This document shows, in pieces, positions 1 to 11,185 of a DNA stretch of 64,000 nt. A program made the translations under genes and the position numbers. The DNA lies in assembly GCF_905171775.1 (NCBI RefSeq), contig NC_053496.1, positions 183,671,759 through 183,735,758 on the forward strand, read 5' to 3'. Numbering within the stretch: the stretch's first letter is position 1; every line of letters begins with the position of its first letter. The stretch is from Rana temporaria. Lineage: Eukaryota > Chordata > Amphibia > Anura > Ranidae. The notes beneath the pieces are model-generated. The model saw nothing but the letters and a program-made list of their open reading frames with translations. It was not told the origin of the DNA and did no database searches.

Positions 1-1043
1 GTGCTTCCTGGGACGATTCCTGGTGTCCTCTATCTTTCCTATTGGAGAGGGTTCCTAGTATGCCCCAGTGCTTCCTGGGACATTTCCCGGTGTCCTCTAT
101 CTTTCCTATTGGAGAGGGTTCCTAGTATGCCCCAGTGCTTCCTGGGACATTTCCCGGTGTCCTCTATCTTTCCTATTGGAGAGGGTTCCTAGTAAGCCCC
201 AGTGCTTCCTGGGACGATTCCTGGTGTCCTCCGTGTTTCCTATTGGAGAGGGTTCCTAGTATGCCCCAGTGCTTCCTGGGACGATTCCTGGTGTCCTCTA
301 TCTTTCCTATTGGAGAGGGTTCCTAGTATGCCCCAGTGCTTCCTGGGACATTTCCCGGTGTCCTCTATCTTTCCTATTGGAGAGGGTTCCTAGTATGCCC
401 CAGTGCTTCCTGGGACATTTCCCGGTGTCCTCTATCTTTCCTATTGGAGAGTGTTCCTAGTAAGCCCCAGTGCTTCCTGGGACATTTCCCGGTGTCCTCT
501 ATCTTTCCTATTGGAGAGTGTTCCTAGTAAGCCCCAGTGCTTCCTGGGACAATTCCTGGTGTCCTCTGTGTTTCCTATTGGAGAGGGTTCCTAGTAAACC
601 CCAGTGCTTCCTGGGACATTTCCCGGTGTCCTCTATCTTTCCTATTGGAGAGAGTTCCTAGTAAGCCCCAGTGCTTCCTGGGACGATTCCTGGTGTCCTC
701 CGTGTTTCCTATTGGAGAGGGTTCCTAGTAAGCCCCAGTGCTTCCTGGGACGATTCCTGGTGTCCTCCGTGTTTCCTATTGGAGAGGGTTCCTAGTATGC
801 CCCAGTGCTTCCTGGGACGATTCCTGGTGTCCTCTGTGTTTCCTATTGGAGAGGGTTCCTAGTAAGCCCCAATGCTTCCTGGGACGATTCCAGGTGCCCT
901 CTGTGTTTCCTATTGGAGAGGGTTCCTCGTATGCCCCAGTGCTTCCTGGGACGATTCCAGGTGCCCTCTGTGTTTCCTATTAGAGAGGGTTCCTCGTATG
1001 CCCCAGTGCTTCCTGGGACAATTCCCGGTGTCCTCCGTGCTTC
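1..1043. repeat. 67-bp minisatellite
   Basis: About 15.5 head-to-tail copies of a 67-bp unit containing CCCAGTGCTTCCTGGGAC and TTTCCTATTGGAGAG. Because 67 is not a multiple of three and each unit has one TAG, every + frame shows a staggered series of 63-codon open stretches. These are a by-product of the period and not genes. The array runs off the left edge of the window and is interrupted on the right by a TIR-bounded insertion. Confidence 0.95.
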
Positions 1044-2232
1044 CTAGTGTAGCATTACCCCCGGAGGAGCTGCTGGTTGTTTGGGTGGCACATTTACCCC
1101 GTGGCTCCCCCGAATTCCTAGGGGTGAATGATGCGTATTGCATTTAGTAGAAGTAAAGGAATGTCCACAACAGGTGCTCTTTGCTGTGCTCTTTATTACC
1201 CAGCCGGGTAAAAACAATAACTTGTGGTGAGGAAAGTAAAGTTGAAGAAGAAAGGAGAACAGCAGATTCAGGCGGGGGATCAGAGCTGGGTCCTTTTGGA
1301 AGGGCCACTTGACGATGCACCCGTCACAGTTTTTTTGTGTTTCACTCTTTATATGTGTGCACATTTTTTCCTGCACCGGGTGAAGTTTTTGGGTTGTGGT
1401 ATGCACGCCACAGGCTTTTCAATTGAGCAGATTCAGGCGTGATGATAGGAAACAGTCCTGCTCCCAAGCATAACACTTTCTCTGCGCCACTCCTGCCGGA
1501 GTGGGTTTAGCGTACCCGGACAGGCCTCTCTCACTGACCTGGCAGCCGGAGGATCACTCGGACAATTGTAGGATAAAGTCTCTGCCACAGACCCTCCTTG
1601 GTGAACTTCAGAGAAACACCCCTGCCACAGACTCTCTCTGATTTGGTAATTACGGAGATAATACTCCTTAGATGAATTACGCCTGGATCTCCTTCAACTT
1701 GTCGCCCAGGTACCGACTGACAGGTGATCAATCCCTCAGTGTCCGGCTACCTTGATCCCCGGTGGTTTGTCCAGGCCCTTTTGGATCACCAGCCTCTCAA
1801 TGGCGCTCTTCAGACGGGCTCCCCACCGAACAGCAGTACAGCTTGGGAACTTCAGAAGTGGGAACCCAGTCGCTCACTGGGTCCCCGTCGCTGTTCAGAT
1901 GCTCCGGGCCAACATGGTCCCGGAACCAGGAACACCGCGTGGCACGCACGCCCCGGCCAGGTGGGCCATAACGCCGGGGCGCCCTGATGTGGTCACCCTA
2001 AAGGTGGGTGCCACACTCGAAGAAGAAGACCCAGAACCAATGGCATCTGCCTCATAAATACCCCTCCCCCAGCATGCACAGTAAGGTCAAACCCTCCTGA
2101 TTGGCTGCTGGGAAAGAGCACCCAAACCTTGACTCCACTGCTGCCACCTGCAGCACCGGGGCTAAGCTGAGACAGAGATCCCTCTAAATGTAACTAGCAC
2201 CGGTACCATAAAGTACACAGACACTACACTAG
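1044..2232. mobile_element. Non-autonomous DNA transposon inserted in the 67-bp satellite
   Basis: The left edge reads CTAGTGTAG (1044-1052) and the right edge is its exact reverse complement CTACACTAG (2224-2232). Satellite sequence lies on both sides, so this is an insertion of about 1.18 kb. The first 300 bp (a gene-like CCCCCGGAGGAGCTGCTGG stretch, then ACCCGG..GGTAAAA and CCTGGACAGGCCTCTCTC-like segments) recur at 52188-52484, so it is a dispersed family. The open frames inside (for example 1044-1406 on the minus strand) match no transposase I know. The superfamily is undetermined, because the target duplication cannot be separated from the palindromic end. Confidence 0.7.
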
Positions 2233-2391
2233 TATGCCCCAGTGTTTTCTGAGAAGATTCCTAATGTCCCATGTGTTTCCTAGTGGAGAAGGTTCCTAGT
2301 AACTCCTAGGGCTTCCTGACAAGATTCCTAGTGTTTCCTAGTGGAGAAAGTTCTTAGTAAGCCCCAGTGCTTCATGAGAAGATGCCTTGTG
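2233..2391. repeat. Diverged copies of the 67-bp satellite
   Basis: Two to three copies recognisable by GCCCCAGTG, TTTCCTAGTGGAGAA and GGTTCCTAGTAA, with more substitutions and deletions than the main array. They show that the satellite once extended across the insertion point and that its edge decays faster than its core. Confidence 0.85.
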
Positions 2392-2740
2392 CCCCCCCCC
2401 CCCCTTACACGCATTTATGTGCGTGTAAAGGCAGGTGTCCCAATACTTTTGACAATATAGTATAACTTCTTAAATGTATTTATTTCAGGTACTTATATAG
2501 CACCGTCAACATATACAGTTTAGACAGGAGCCAATTAACCACTTGTCCACCGGGCCTATTTTGGCACTTCTCTCCTTCATGTAAAAATCACAATTTTTTT
2601 GCTTGAAAATTAATCAGAACCCCCAAACATTCGTGACATATTATACATGATGGTTGGTTGTTTGTCCTTGGTGTTAATGAAATAAAATCGGCCCCATCCC
2701 GTGTTCAAACTATGAGGCATTTCTTGTGGCTGCAGTTTCT
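2392..2740. other. C-run, possible Tc1/mariner terminal fragment, unassigned DNA
   Basis: A run of 13 C is followed by GGTGTCCCAATACTTTTGAC at 2436-2455, which resembles the end of common vertebrate Tc1-like elements. No partner end or transposase is visible. The remaining bases up to the promoter of unit A hold nothing I recognise beyond short repeat-like fragments. Confidence 0.4.
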
Positions 2741-2893
2741 CTGATCTCCACAAGATGGTGATCTCACTTCTTCCCAGACAGGAAGTCTCTATGGAAGACA
2801 GGAAGTGATGTCAGTTACAGAAGGAAGTTCCGGGTGAGAGGTGAGACGGGAGGAAGTAGAGAGGAGACATTTTTGGAACTGGCAGCAGTGGAG
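2740..2893 (+). promoter_or_regulatory. Unit A promoter and noncoding exon 1
   Basis: This block is conserved upstream of units B, C and D. It contains a YY1-like CAAGATGGTGATC, two ACAGGAAGT ETS-type sites (2778-2786 and 2798-2806), the ETS/CRE-like composite ACAGGAAGTGATGTCA (2798-2813), and AAGGAAGTTCCGG. Exon 1 ends at 2893 before GTAATAAG, a donor conserved in all four copies. There is no TATA box, as is usual for ETS/YY1-driven promoters. The transcription start is inferred to lie near 2800-2840. Confidence 0.65.
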
Positions 2894-3224
2894 GTAATAA
2901 GATCTTATTTTCTATTTACACCCAGTAACCCCCCCGTCATGTCCGTCCTCTTCCTCCATAGTCACTGTGACGTCTTTTATCTCCAGCAGATGATGATACA
3001 CACATATATAGTGTGGAAACCTAGATTAACCCCTTCAGGGGCAGAACATTTTCTCACCTATGGGGTCAGAACTAGTGTGACCACATTTAAAAATTGCCAT
3101 TTAGGGACAATTTTGCCAATGACCAGGGGGGTGGGGGTTGTGTTGAATGTAGTCTCGGGGTTGACCGAATTTCGGTGGCGAGCGATTTGTTGGGTAAATG
3201 GCTGGTTTTAGCACTTATATCTTG

Positions 3225-4262
3225 TAATAATAGACCCCCCTCCCTTAGTACAGACCCCTTCCCTAAGTATAGACCCCCTCTCCACTATGTATAGACCCCC
3301 CCTTCCTCAGTAAGGACCCCCCTCTCCACTAAGTATAGGCTCCCTCCCTCAGTACAGACCCCCCTCCACTAACTATAGACCCTGTCCCTGAGTACGGACC
3401 CCCCTCTCCACTAAGTATAGACCACCCTACCTCAGTATGGACCCTCCCCTCCACTAACTATAGACCCCATCCCTCAGTAAGGACCCCCCACTCCACTAAC
3501 TATAGACCCCCTCCCTCAGTACAGACCCCCCCCTCTCCACTAAGTATAGACCACCCTCCCTTAGTACGGACCCTCCTCTCCACTAACTATAGACCTCCCT
3601 CTCTCAGTACGGACCCCCCACTCCACTAACTATAGACCGCCCTTACTCAGTACCAGTAAGTATAGACCCCCTCCACTAAGTATATACCCCCTCAGTAAAG
3701 ACCCCCCTCTCCACCAAGTATAACTTCCCTGCCTCAGTACAGACTACCCCCCCTTTTTAGACCCCCCCATTAAATACAGACCCCCTCCTGCATCAATATA
3801 GACCGCCCCGACTAAGTACAGACCCCCCCCCCTCGGTACAGACCCCCCCCACAATACAGACCCCCCCACAGTATAGACTTTCTTCCCTAAGTATAGACCC
3901 TCCACTAAGTACAGACCCCCCCCCCCCTCGGTACAGACCCCCCACAATACATGTAGATATATTCGCCAGCACACCAAGGATCATTTAGAAAAACGTCCAA
4001 AAAAAAATGTATGCATAGAAACGATCACAAAAAAGCAGCGTTTCGAAGTTGCACATGACCTCTTCGTCAGGCAAGTAATACAAGACCGCCCACAGTATAG
4101 ACCTTCCTCCCTCAGTATAGACCCCCCACTAAATATACACCCCTCCTCCATCAATATAGACCCCCCTGACTAATTTTAAACCTTTACCCTCAGTATAGAC
4201 ACCCCCACTAAGTACTGACCCTCCCCCCCTCAGTACAGACCCCCCCTCAGTACAGGCGGCTC
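3225..4262. repeat. CT-rich minisatellite in intron 1 of unit A
   Basis: Irregular tandem copies of a 19-40 bp unit of the type TAGACCCCCCTCCCTCAGTA and CACTAAGTATAGACC. At 3944-4085 the array is broken by a block containing GCAGCGTTTCGAAGTTGCAC and CTCTTCGTCAGGCAAGTA, which resembles a dispersed amphibian repeat. Runs of up to 10 C make the opposite strand G-rich. Confidence 0.9.
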
Positions 4263-4844
4263 TAGCAACCAGTGGCCAGAGTCTCAGGTGGAGCTGGAGG
4301 CGGAGCAAACACCAGCGCTATAGCAGGGTTTGCTCGCTCTGTCTTTTTCATTCTGGGACACTGTAATGTCCCAGAATGAGGGTACCCGGGACAGATCTGC
4401 TAATTGCGGGATTGTCCTGGGCAATTCCGGGACACGTGGGCACCCTAGCTGGAACATTCTCCTCATTTTGGAGATGTGTCACCTTCTTGTGTGTGAGAGC
4501 CGAGTAGACAGCCAATGATGGTGTGATTCCGGCGGGTGCTCGTTCCCCTCCGAGGTATGTGTGTGAGAGCCGAGTAGACAGACGATGACGGCGTGATTTT
4601 GCAATGTTCAGGCTGATGATGGTTCAGTTGTTTATTTAAAAAATGTGTTTTTCCAGAGAATTCCCTCTTAAAATTGGGCGTGTTATACGCCGATAAATAC
4701 AGTACATGAAAAGGATATAAATGAGATATGGCAGGTGTGGAGACAAGGCCAAAAACTTAAAGCAAGCGGAAGAAAAATCCCATTTACTGTTCCTTGTTTG
4801 CAAATCTAAAACTAAGCAAACCCAATGCAGGAACTAAACACACC

Positions 4845-5031
4845 TAAAGCCCCATACACACTATCAGTTTTCCTGCTGGTTTTCTCTTCAGGTTTACCAA
4901 AACCATGTAGTACAAGGACCTGCCTGATTGCATTCAAATTGAAACGCTTAAGGTTTGACCTCATATTAGATGATTTTGGTAAACCTGAAGAGAAAACCAT
5001 CAGGAAAACTGATAGTGTGTATGGGGCTTAA
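4845..5031. mobile_element. 181-bp MITE with TAA target duplication
   Basis: The element spans 4848-5028. Its first and last roughly 57 bp are near-perfect inverted repeats (AGCCCCATACACACTATCAG left, CTGATAGTGTGTATGGGGCT right), so it is almost all TIR. It is flanked by TAA at 4845-4847 and 5029-5031. A 3-bp TWA-type duplication fits PIF/Harbinger. It lies in intron 1 of unit A. The open frames inside it mirror each other and are not genes. Confidence 0.85.
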
Positions 5032-5285
5032 CAGAGAGAGGAAGTTCTGATTTGCCATTTAAACCAAATACAAGAGGTTCCTTGGGGTCCAAGAACAATA
5101 ACACTAAGCATCTCAGTCTAAATGTGTCTATACGCAGTTGGGACTATATGTACATCTGTAGCAACCCTCTTATTATCCCCCCCCCCCCTCATCCTAATAT
5201 TAAACAACCAGTTCTATCCAGATAACTCAATTATCTTAATCATTGGACTACAGTGATTCTTGTATAGATCGCACAACCAACGAGG

Positions 5286-8259
5286 ATGGAGGAGGATCGG
5301 AGTCACATGAATGAGAAGATACTAAACCTCACCCTGGAGATCATCTACCTGCTGACCGGAGAGGTGAGGAGGATTCTGGGAGGTCACATGACATCACTCT
5401 TATCTCTATTAATAAAACACAGACCTGACCGGAGAGGTGAGGAGGATTCTGGGAGGTCACATGACATCACTCTTATCTCTATTAATAAAACACAGACCTG
5501 ACCGGAGAGGTGAGGGGGATTCTGGGAGGTCACATGACATCACTCTTATCTCTATTAATAAAACACAGACCTGACCGGAGAGGTGAGGAGGATTCTGGGA
5601 GGTCACATGATATCACTCTCATCTCTATTAATAAAACACAGACCTGACCGGAGAGGTGAGGAGGATTGTGGGAGGTCACATGACATCACTCTTATCTCTA
5701 TTAATAAAACACAGACCTGACTGGAGAGGTGAGGAGGATTCTGGGAGGTCACATGACATCACTCTTATCTCTATTAATAATACAGACCTGACCGGAGAGG
5801 TGAGGAGAATTCTGGGATTCTAACATGATATTCCTATTGGTTCTCCAATACAGAGATTTCCTCTTGCGAAGTCAGGTGATCATATGACCATCACAGTGCC
5901 TCCATGTGACTCCCTAAAACCTGAGAGACACAACATGGAGAAGATTCTAGAAGTCACCAAGAAGATGATGGAGCTGCTGACAGGAGAGGTGAGGAGGATT
6001 CTGGGACATTATCCAGTAACAGACAAGGGGTGTGTCTGGATGGTGACTGTATCATTGTGTGTGTCAGGTTCCTATAAGGTGTCAGGATGTCACTGTCTAT
6101 TTCTCCATGGAGGAGTGGGAGTATTTAGAAGGACACAAGGATCTCTACAAGGACGTCATGATGGACAATCAGCCGCCCCTCACATCACCGGGTAAGAGGA
6201 GACTTTATTGTAAAGGAGAGAGCAGTACGGAGGCTCCACCTAGATCCCCCATCATCTGATAAACACATAGAAACAATGTATTCAGTCAGTGTGTGTGTTT
6301 CCTACAGATGGATCCAGTAATGGGAACCCACCAGAGAGATGTCCCCGTCCTCTGTATTCCCGGGATTCCACACAGGAAGGTCACACCATCCCCCACCATC
6401 ATCAGGTAGGTGGAGTTGAGGGTCGGGAACATAAAGTGATTGAACACTCTGACATGTGGAGATGATGTGTGGACTCTACAAGATGATATTTTCTATGTGA
6501 TCTCACATCATAAATACTTCTATGTTACAGATGTTATTTTCTACCATTTTGTTGGTTTAGGGTGAAGATCTGATGATCGTAAAAGTTGAGTGTGACGTAG
6601 AAGAGACGTATGTGAGGGATGATCAGCAATATACGAAGGAGGCTGGAATGACGAGGACATTCATAGAGGAGGACACTCCTAGAGAGAATAGCACAGGTGA
6701 CCCGTAATATATTCTTCTCTTATCTCTGCTCTGTTACTGCTCACTGATTGGGCAGAATCTGAGTGGTATCAGCAAATGTCTTCTCTCGGAGGAGGTCCAA
6801 AGGCCGTTTGACTAAAGAGGGGAAGAGTCCCAGCTGGTTGGGACCTCCACAGAGAACATCTCCTCACTCATATCTACCTGATCCAGATGGAATCTTGATG
6901 GAAGTGAACTAACCCTCTCAGATATATTGATGATGTTTTTCTATTTTTCCAGGACACGCCATGGAGAAACCCTCAAAGGATCGTCTCACTTTATCTCCAG
7001 GTTGTAAAATTGAAGATGAGGACATCACAGGAGATTGTGGAGGAGAAAAGACAATGAGCTCCACTATGGATGGAGGACTTCACAGTGCGGATAGACCATG
7101 GAATCCCTCTGACTCTGAGCAACCTCAAACTGTGGTGGGTGGGGCCGGAATTGAGGGGGAGGAGACATTTCCCTGCCCTGAATGTGGGGAAACTTTTAGC
7201 TCCAATCTTAGTGTACTTCAGAGATCCCTCACAGGAGAGAAGCTTAATTTCTTCCCTGAGTGCGGGAAATGTAATCCACAGATATCAGACCTTGTTACAC
7301 ATCAAAGATCTCACCCAGGAGAGAAGTCGTATTCCTGTTCCGAATGCGGGAAATGTTTTTCTTGCAAATCAAAACTGGACATACATTACAGAAATCACAC
7401 GGGGGAGAAGCCGTATCCCTGCCCTGAGTGCGGGAAAGTTTTTTCACGGAAATCCAGTCTTTCTGTTCATCTGAGATTGCACACTGGTGAGAAACCGCAT
7501 TCCTGTTCTGAATGTGGCAAGAGTTATACACAGAAATATGAACTTGTTTTACATCAAAGATCCCACACGGGTGAGAGGCCATATTCCTGCTTTGAGTGCG
7601 GGAAATGTTTCTCAGATAAGAACAGTCTTTCCAGGCATCAGATTTCACACACGGGTGAGAAGTTGTATTCCTGCCCTGAGTGTGGAAAATGTTTTGCACG
7701 GAGGCCCGATCTGTCCAGACATCTGAGGTGGCACACGGGTGAGAAGCCGTATCCCTGCCCTGATTGCGGAAAATGTTTTCCGCGGAAATCTGGACTTGCT
7801 GTTCATCAGAGATCTCACACAGGGGTTTGTCCATATTCCTGCGCTGAGTGTGGAAAACTATTTGCAGAGAAGAGCAGTCTTTCCAGACATCAGAGATTGC
7901 ACACGGGCGAGAACGTGCATACCTGCTTCGAGTGCGGGAAATATTTCCCCCGAAAATCAGACCTTGTTGTACATCAAAGATCTCACACGGGTGAGAAGCC
8001 GTATTCCTGCCCTGAGTGCGGGAAACTATTTTCAGAGAAGGGCAGTCTTTCCAGACATCAGATATTGCACACGGGCGAGAACGTGCATACCTGCTTCGAG
8101 TGCGGAAAATATTTCCCCCGAAAATCGGACCTCGTCGTACATCAAAGATCTCACACGGGTGAGAAGCCGTATTCCTGCCCTGAGTGCGGGAAATGTTTTA
8201 CACAAAAGTCTCATCTTCCCAAACATCAGAGAACCCACACAACCCTCAAAGTCAATTAG
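5286..8259 (+). CDS. Unit A: KRAB-like C2H2 zinc-finger protein (complete, 625 aa)
   Basis: Six coding exons: 5286-5363, 5854-5988, 6068-6191, 6308-6405, 6561-6696 and 6953-8259. Every junction has GT/AG, the phases are 0,0,1,0,1, and the joined frame has no stop over 626 codons. The 5'UTR part of exon 2 probably begins at 5254 after CTACAG. The first exons carry two LLTGE-ending helical segments (..LLTGE at 5363 and 5988). Exon 4 has the KRAB-A core (DVTVYF, MEEW, LYKDVMMD). The linker exons are acidic with VKVE. The last exon has 13 C2H2 units. Fingers 1 and 2 are degenerate (finger 1 lacks the His pair, finger 2 has Phe for the first Cys) and 11 are intact. Fingers 9-10 and 11-12 are a recent two-finger duplication; 10 and 12 are identical. 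KRAB-ZF proteins are nuclear sequence-specific repressors, often of transposons; the target is unknown. The KRAB C-terminal MLE box is MMD here, so TRIM28 binding is uncertain. Confidence 0.88.
5355..5835 (+). repeat. 73-bp tandem array duplicating the exon 2 donor
   Basis: About six copies of a 73-bp unit (ACCTGACCGGAGAGGTGAGG then GTCACATGACATCACTCTTA and AATAAAACACAG). The first unit overlaps the end of coding exon 2, so each copy repeats the last exon bases and the donor GAGAG|GTGAGG. The same array occurs in unit C (34670-35338) in reverse orientation. It sits at the start of the intron between exons 2 and 3. Confidence 0.9.
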
Positions 8260-8337
8260 TGTCCTGAGTGTGGGAAATGTCTTCTATATGGATCATATTT
8301 TGCTGTACATCAGAGATCTCACACTGGGAACTGGTGA
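8260..8337 (+). pseudogene. Vestigial 14th zinc finger in the 3'UTR of unit A
   Basis: Directly after the TAG at 8257-8259, in the same frame, the sequence encodes CPECGK, then a hydrophobic stretch, then VHQRSHTG, followed by TGA. This is an almost complete C2H2 finger outside the ORF. The equivalent position after the stop in units C, D and E also carries PECGKCLLY or its remains, so the stop was probably gained before the paralogues split. Confidence 0.8.
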
Positions 8338-8691
8338 CACCCACCAGAGAGGTGACAGGGCCATCAGGGGGGGCAACCACGTGTAGGGGGTCCTGGCGTC
8401 ACTAGCAGTGTTGCCAATGTTCTGTGGCTCAGCCACTGTAGTCCTGCCTCCCGTCCGCCACTAGCAGCATTAGTGGTTGGGTGCTGGGGCGCCACCTGGC
8501 GTCTAGCAACCAACCACGTAGTAGGTCCGCCCCAAGCATTCAGTTAACGGAACTTCCTCCTCCAGACCTGGCTGATGCACTGTGTTCCCGAGCCCGCCAA
8601 ATCCCACCCATTGAGTCCCGCCCACTAAGTCCCACACACAGAGTTTAAGCTACTGGGTCCCAGCTCCCATCCAACCCTTGGTAAGGTAATT
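8338..8691. other. 3' flank of unit A, no gene recognised
   Basis: The sequence is moderately GC-rich, with paired motifs such as CACCTGGCGTCTAGCAACCA and the repeated pattern (C)CCGCCCACTAAGTCCC / CCCACCCATTGAGTCCC. It may be dispersed-repeat DNA. There is no plausible coding frame and no AATAAA. Confidence 0.5.
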
Positions 8692-10960
8692 CAACATGTG
8701 GGACCTCTAATGATGGGGACACTGATGGAGGACCTCTAATTATGGGGACACTGATGGAGGACCTCTAATTATGGGGACACTGATGGAGGACCTCTAATTA
8801 TGGGGACACTGATGGGGGACCTCTAATGATGGGGGACCTCTCATGATGGGGACACTGATGGGGGGACCTCTAATGATGCGGACACTGATGGAGGACCTCT
8901 AATGATGGGGGAGACCTCTAATGATGCGGACACTGATGGAGGACCTCTAATGATGGGGACACTGATGGAGGACCTCTAATGATGCGGACACTGATGGGGG
9001 GGGACCTCTAATGATGCGGACACTGATGGAGGACCTCTAATGATGCGGACACTGATGGAGGACCTCTAATGATGCGGACACTGATGGAGGACCTATAATG
9101 ATGGGGGACCTCTGATGATGGGGACACGGATAGGGGGGGACCTCTAATGATGCGGACACTGATGGAGGACCTCTAATGATGCGGACACTGATGGAGGACC
9201 TATAATGATGGGGGACCTCTGATGATGGGGACACGGATAGGGGGGGACCTCTAATGATGCGGACACTGATGGGGGGGGACCTCTAATGATGCGGACACTG
9301 ATGGAGGACCTCTAATGATGCGGACACTGATGGAGGACCTCTAATGATGCGGACACTGATGGAGGACCTATAATGATGGGGGACCTCTGATGATGGGGAC
9401 ACGGATAGGGGGGGACCTCTAATGATGCGGACACTGATGGAGGACCTCTAATGATGCGGACACTGATGGAGGACCTATAATGATGGGGGACCTCTGATGA
9501 TGGGGACACGGATAGGGGGGGACCTCTAATGATGCGGACACTGATGGGGGGGGACCTCTAATGATGCGGACACTGATGGAGGACCTCTAATGATGCGGAC
9601 ACTGATGGAGGACCTCTAATGATGCGGACACTGATGGAGGACCTATAATGATGGGGGACCTCTGATGATGGGGACACGGATAGGGGGGGACCTCTAATGA
9701 TGCGGACACTGATGGAGGACCTCTAATGATGCGGACACTGATGGAGGACCTCTAATGATGGGGACACTGATGGAGGACCTCTAATGATGGGGACACGGAT
9801 GGGGGGGACCTCTAATGATGCGGACACTGATGGAGAACCTCTAATGATGGGGACACTGATGGAGGACCTCTAATGATGGGGACACGGATGGGGGTGGGAC
9901 CTCTAATGATGCGGACACTGATGGAGGACCTCTAATGATACGGACACTGATGGAGGACCTCTAATGATGCGGACACTGATGGAGGACCTCTAATGATGGG
10001 GATAATGATGGGGGACCTCTAATGATGGGGACACGGATAGGGGGGGACCTCTAATGATGCGGACACTGATGGAGGACCTCTAATGATGGGGACACTGATG
10101 GAGGACCTCTAATGATGGGGACACTGATGGAGGACCTCTAATGATGGGGACACTGATGGAGGACCTCTAATGATGCGGACACTGATGGAGGACCTATAAT
10201 GATGGGGGACCTCTGATGATGGGGACACGGATAGGGGGGGACCTCTAATGATGCGGACACTGATGGAGGACCTCTAATGATGCGGACACTGATGGAGGAC
10301 CTCTAATGATGGGGACACTGATGGAGGACCTCTAATGATGGGGACACGGATGGGGGGGACCTCTAATGATGCGGACACTGATGGAGAACCTCTAATGATG
10401 GGGACACTGATGGAGGACCTCTAATGATGGGGACACGGATGGGGGGGGGACCTCTAATGATGCGGACACTGATGGAGGACCTCTAATGATGGGGATAATG
10501 ATGGGGGACCTCTAATGATGGGGACACGGATAGGGGGGGACCTCTAATGATGCGGACACTGATGGAGGACCTCTAATGATACGGACACTGATGGAGGACC
10601 TCTAATGATGCGGACACTGATGGAGGACCTCTAATGATGGGGGACCTCCAATGATGGGGACACGGATAGGGGGGGACCTCTAATGATGCGGACACTGATG
10701 GAGGACCTCTAATGATGGGGACACTGATGGAGGACCTCTAATGATGGGGACACTGATGGAGGACCTCTAATGATGGGGACACTGATGGGGGACTTCTAAT
10801 GATGGGGACACTGATGGAGGACCTCTAGTTATGGGGACACTGATGGAGGACCTCTAATGATGGGGACACTGATGGAGGACCTCCAATGATGGGGACACCG
10901 ATGAGGGACTTCTAATGATGGGGATACTGATTGGGGACACTGATATAAGGACTTCTAATG
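8692..10960. repeat. 29-bp minisatellite with 275-bp higher-order structure
   Basis: About 75 copies of a 29-bp unit, GACCTCTAATGATGCGGACA plus CTGATGGAG. Variant units (GATGGGGACACGGATAGGGG and CCTATAATGATGGGGGACC) recur in order. The minus-strand open stretches at 9037-9234 and 9312-9509 are identical, giving a 275-bp superunit. It begins about 430 bp past the stop of unit A. Confidence 0.95.
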
Positions 10961-11185
10961 ACGGAGATTGTAATGTAAATAGTTACTGCAAAGCTTTGTT
11001 CTGATACCTGTACATATGAAGCTCTGTCCTTATTTTATAGGCAAGGCTGTAATGTTCTAAAACATAATAAAGTTCTATTTTGTCACCTGCTCATGTCGTC
11101 TTAACACGTTTCCAAGGTTACTACACCACTGGACTGGAAGTTGGCCTGGCAGGAAGCTGTACTGCAGCAGGATACATAGTAGTAT
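10961..11185 (+). terminator. Unique spacer with AATAAA, possible distal poly(A) signal
   Basis: Between two minisatellites there is about 220 bp of single-copy sequence with AATAAA at 11066-11071 followed by TTCTATTTTGTC. It is the first canonical poly(A) hexamer on the + strand that I see after unit A. If used, the 29-bp array would be part of a long 3'UTR. This is inferred from position only. Confidence 0.3.

Noticed and set aside
1..862. Series of overlapping 63-codon ORFs
   Set aside because: 67-bp period with one TAG per unit gives regular staggered open frames.
4825..5031. Two mirror ORFs of 62-68 codons
   Set aside because: They lie in the inverted repeats of a MITE and encode the same peptide on both strands.
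8692..10960. CRISPR-like array
   Set aside because: Repeats are directly adjacent with no unique spacers; eukaryotic context.
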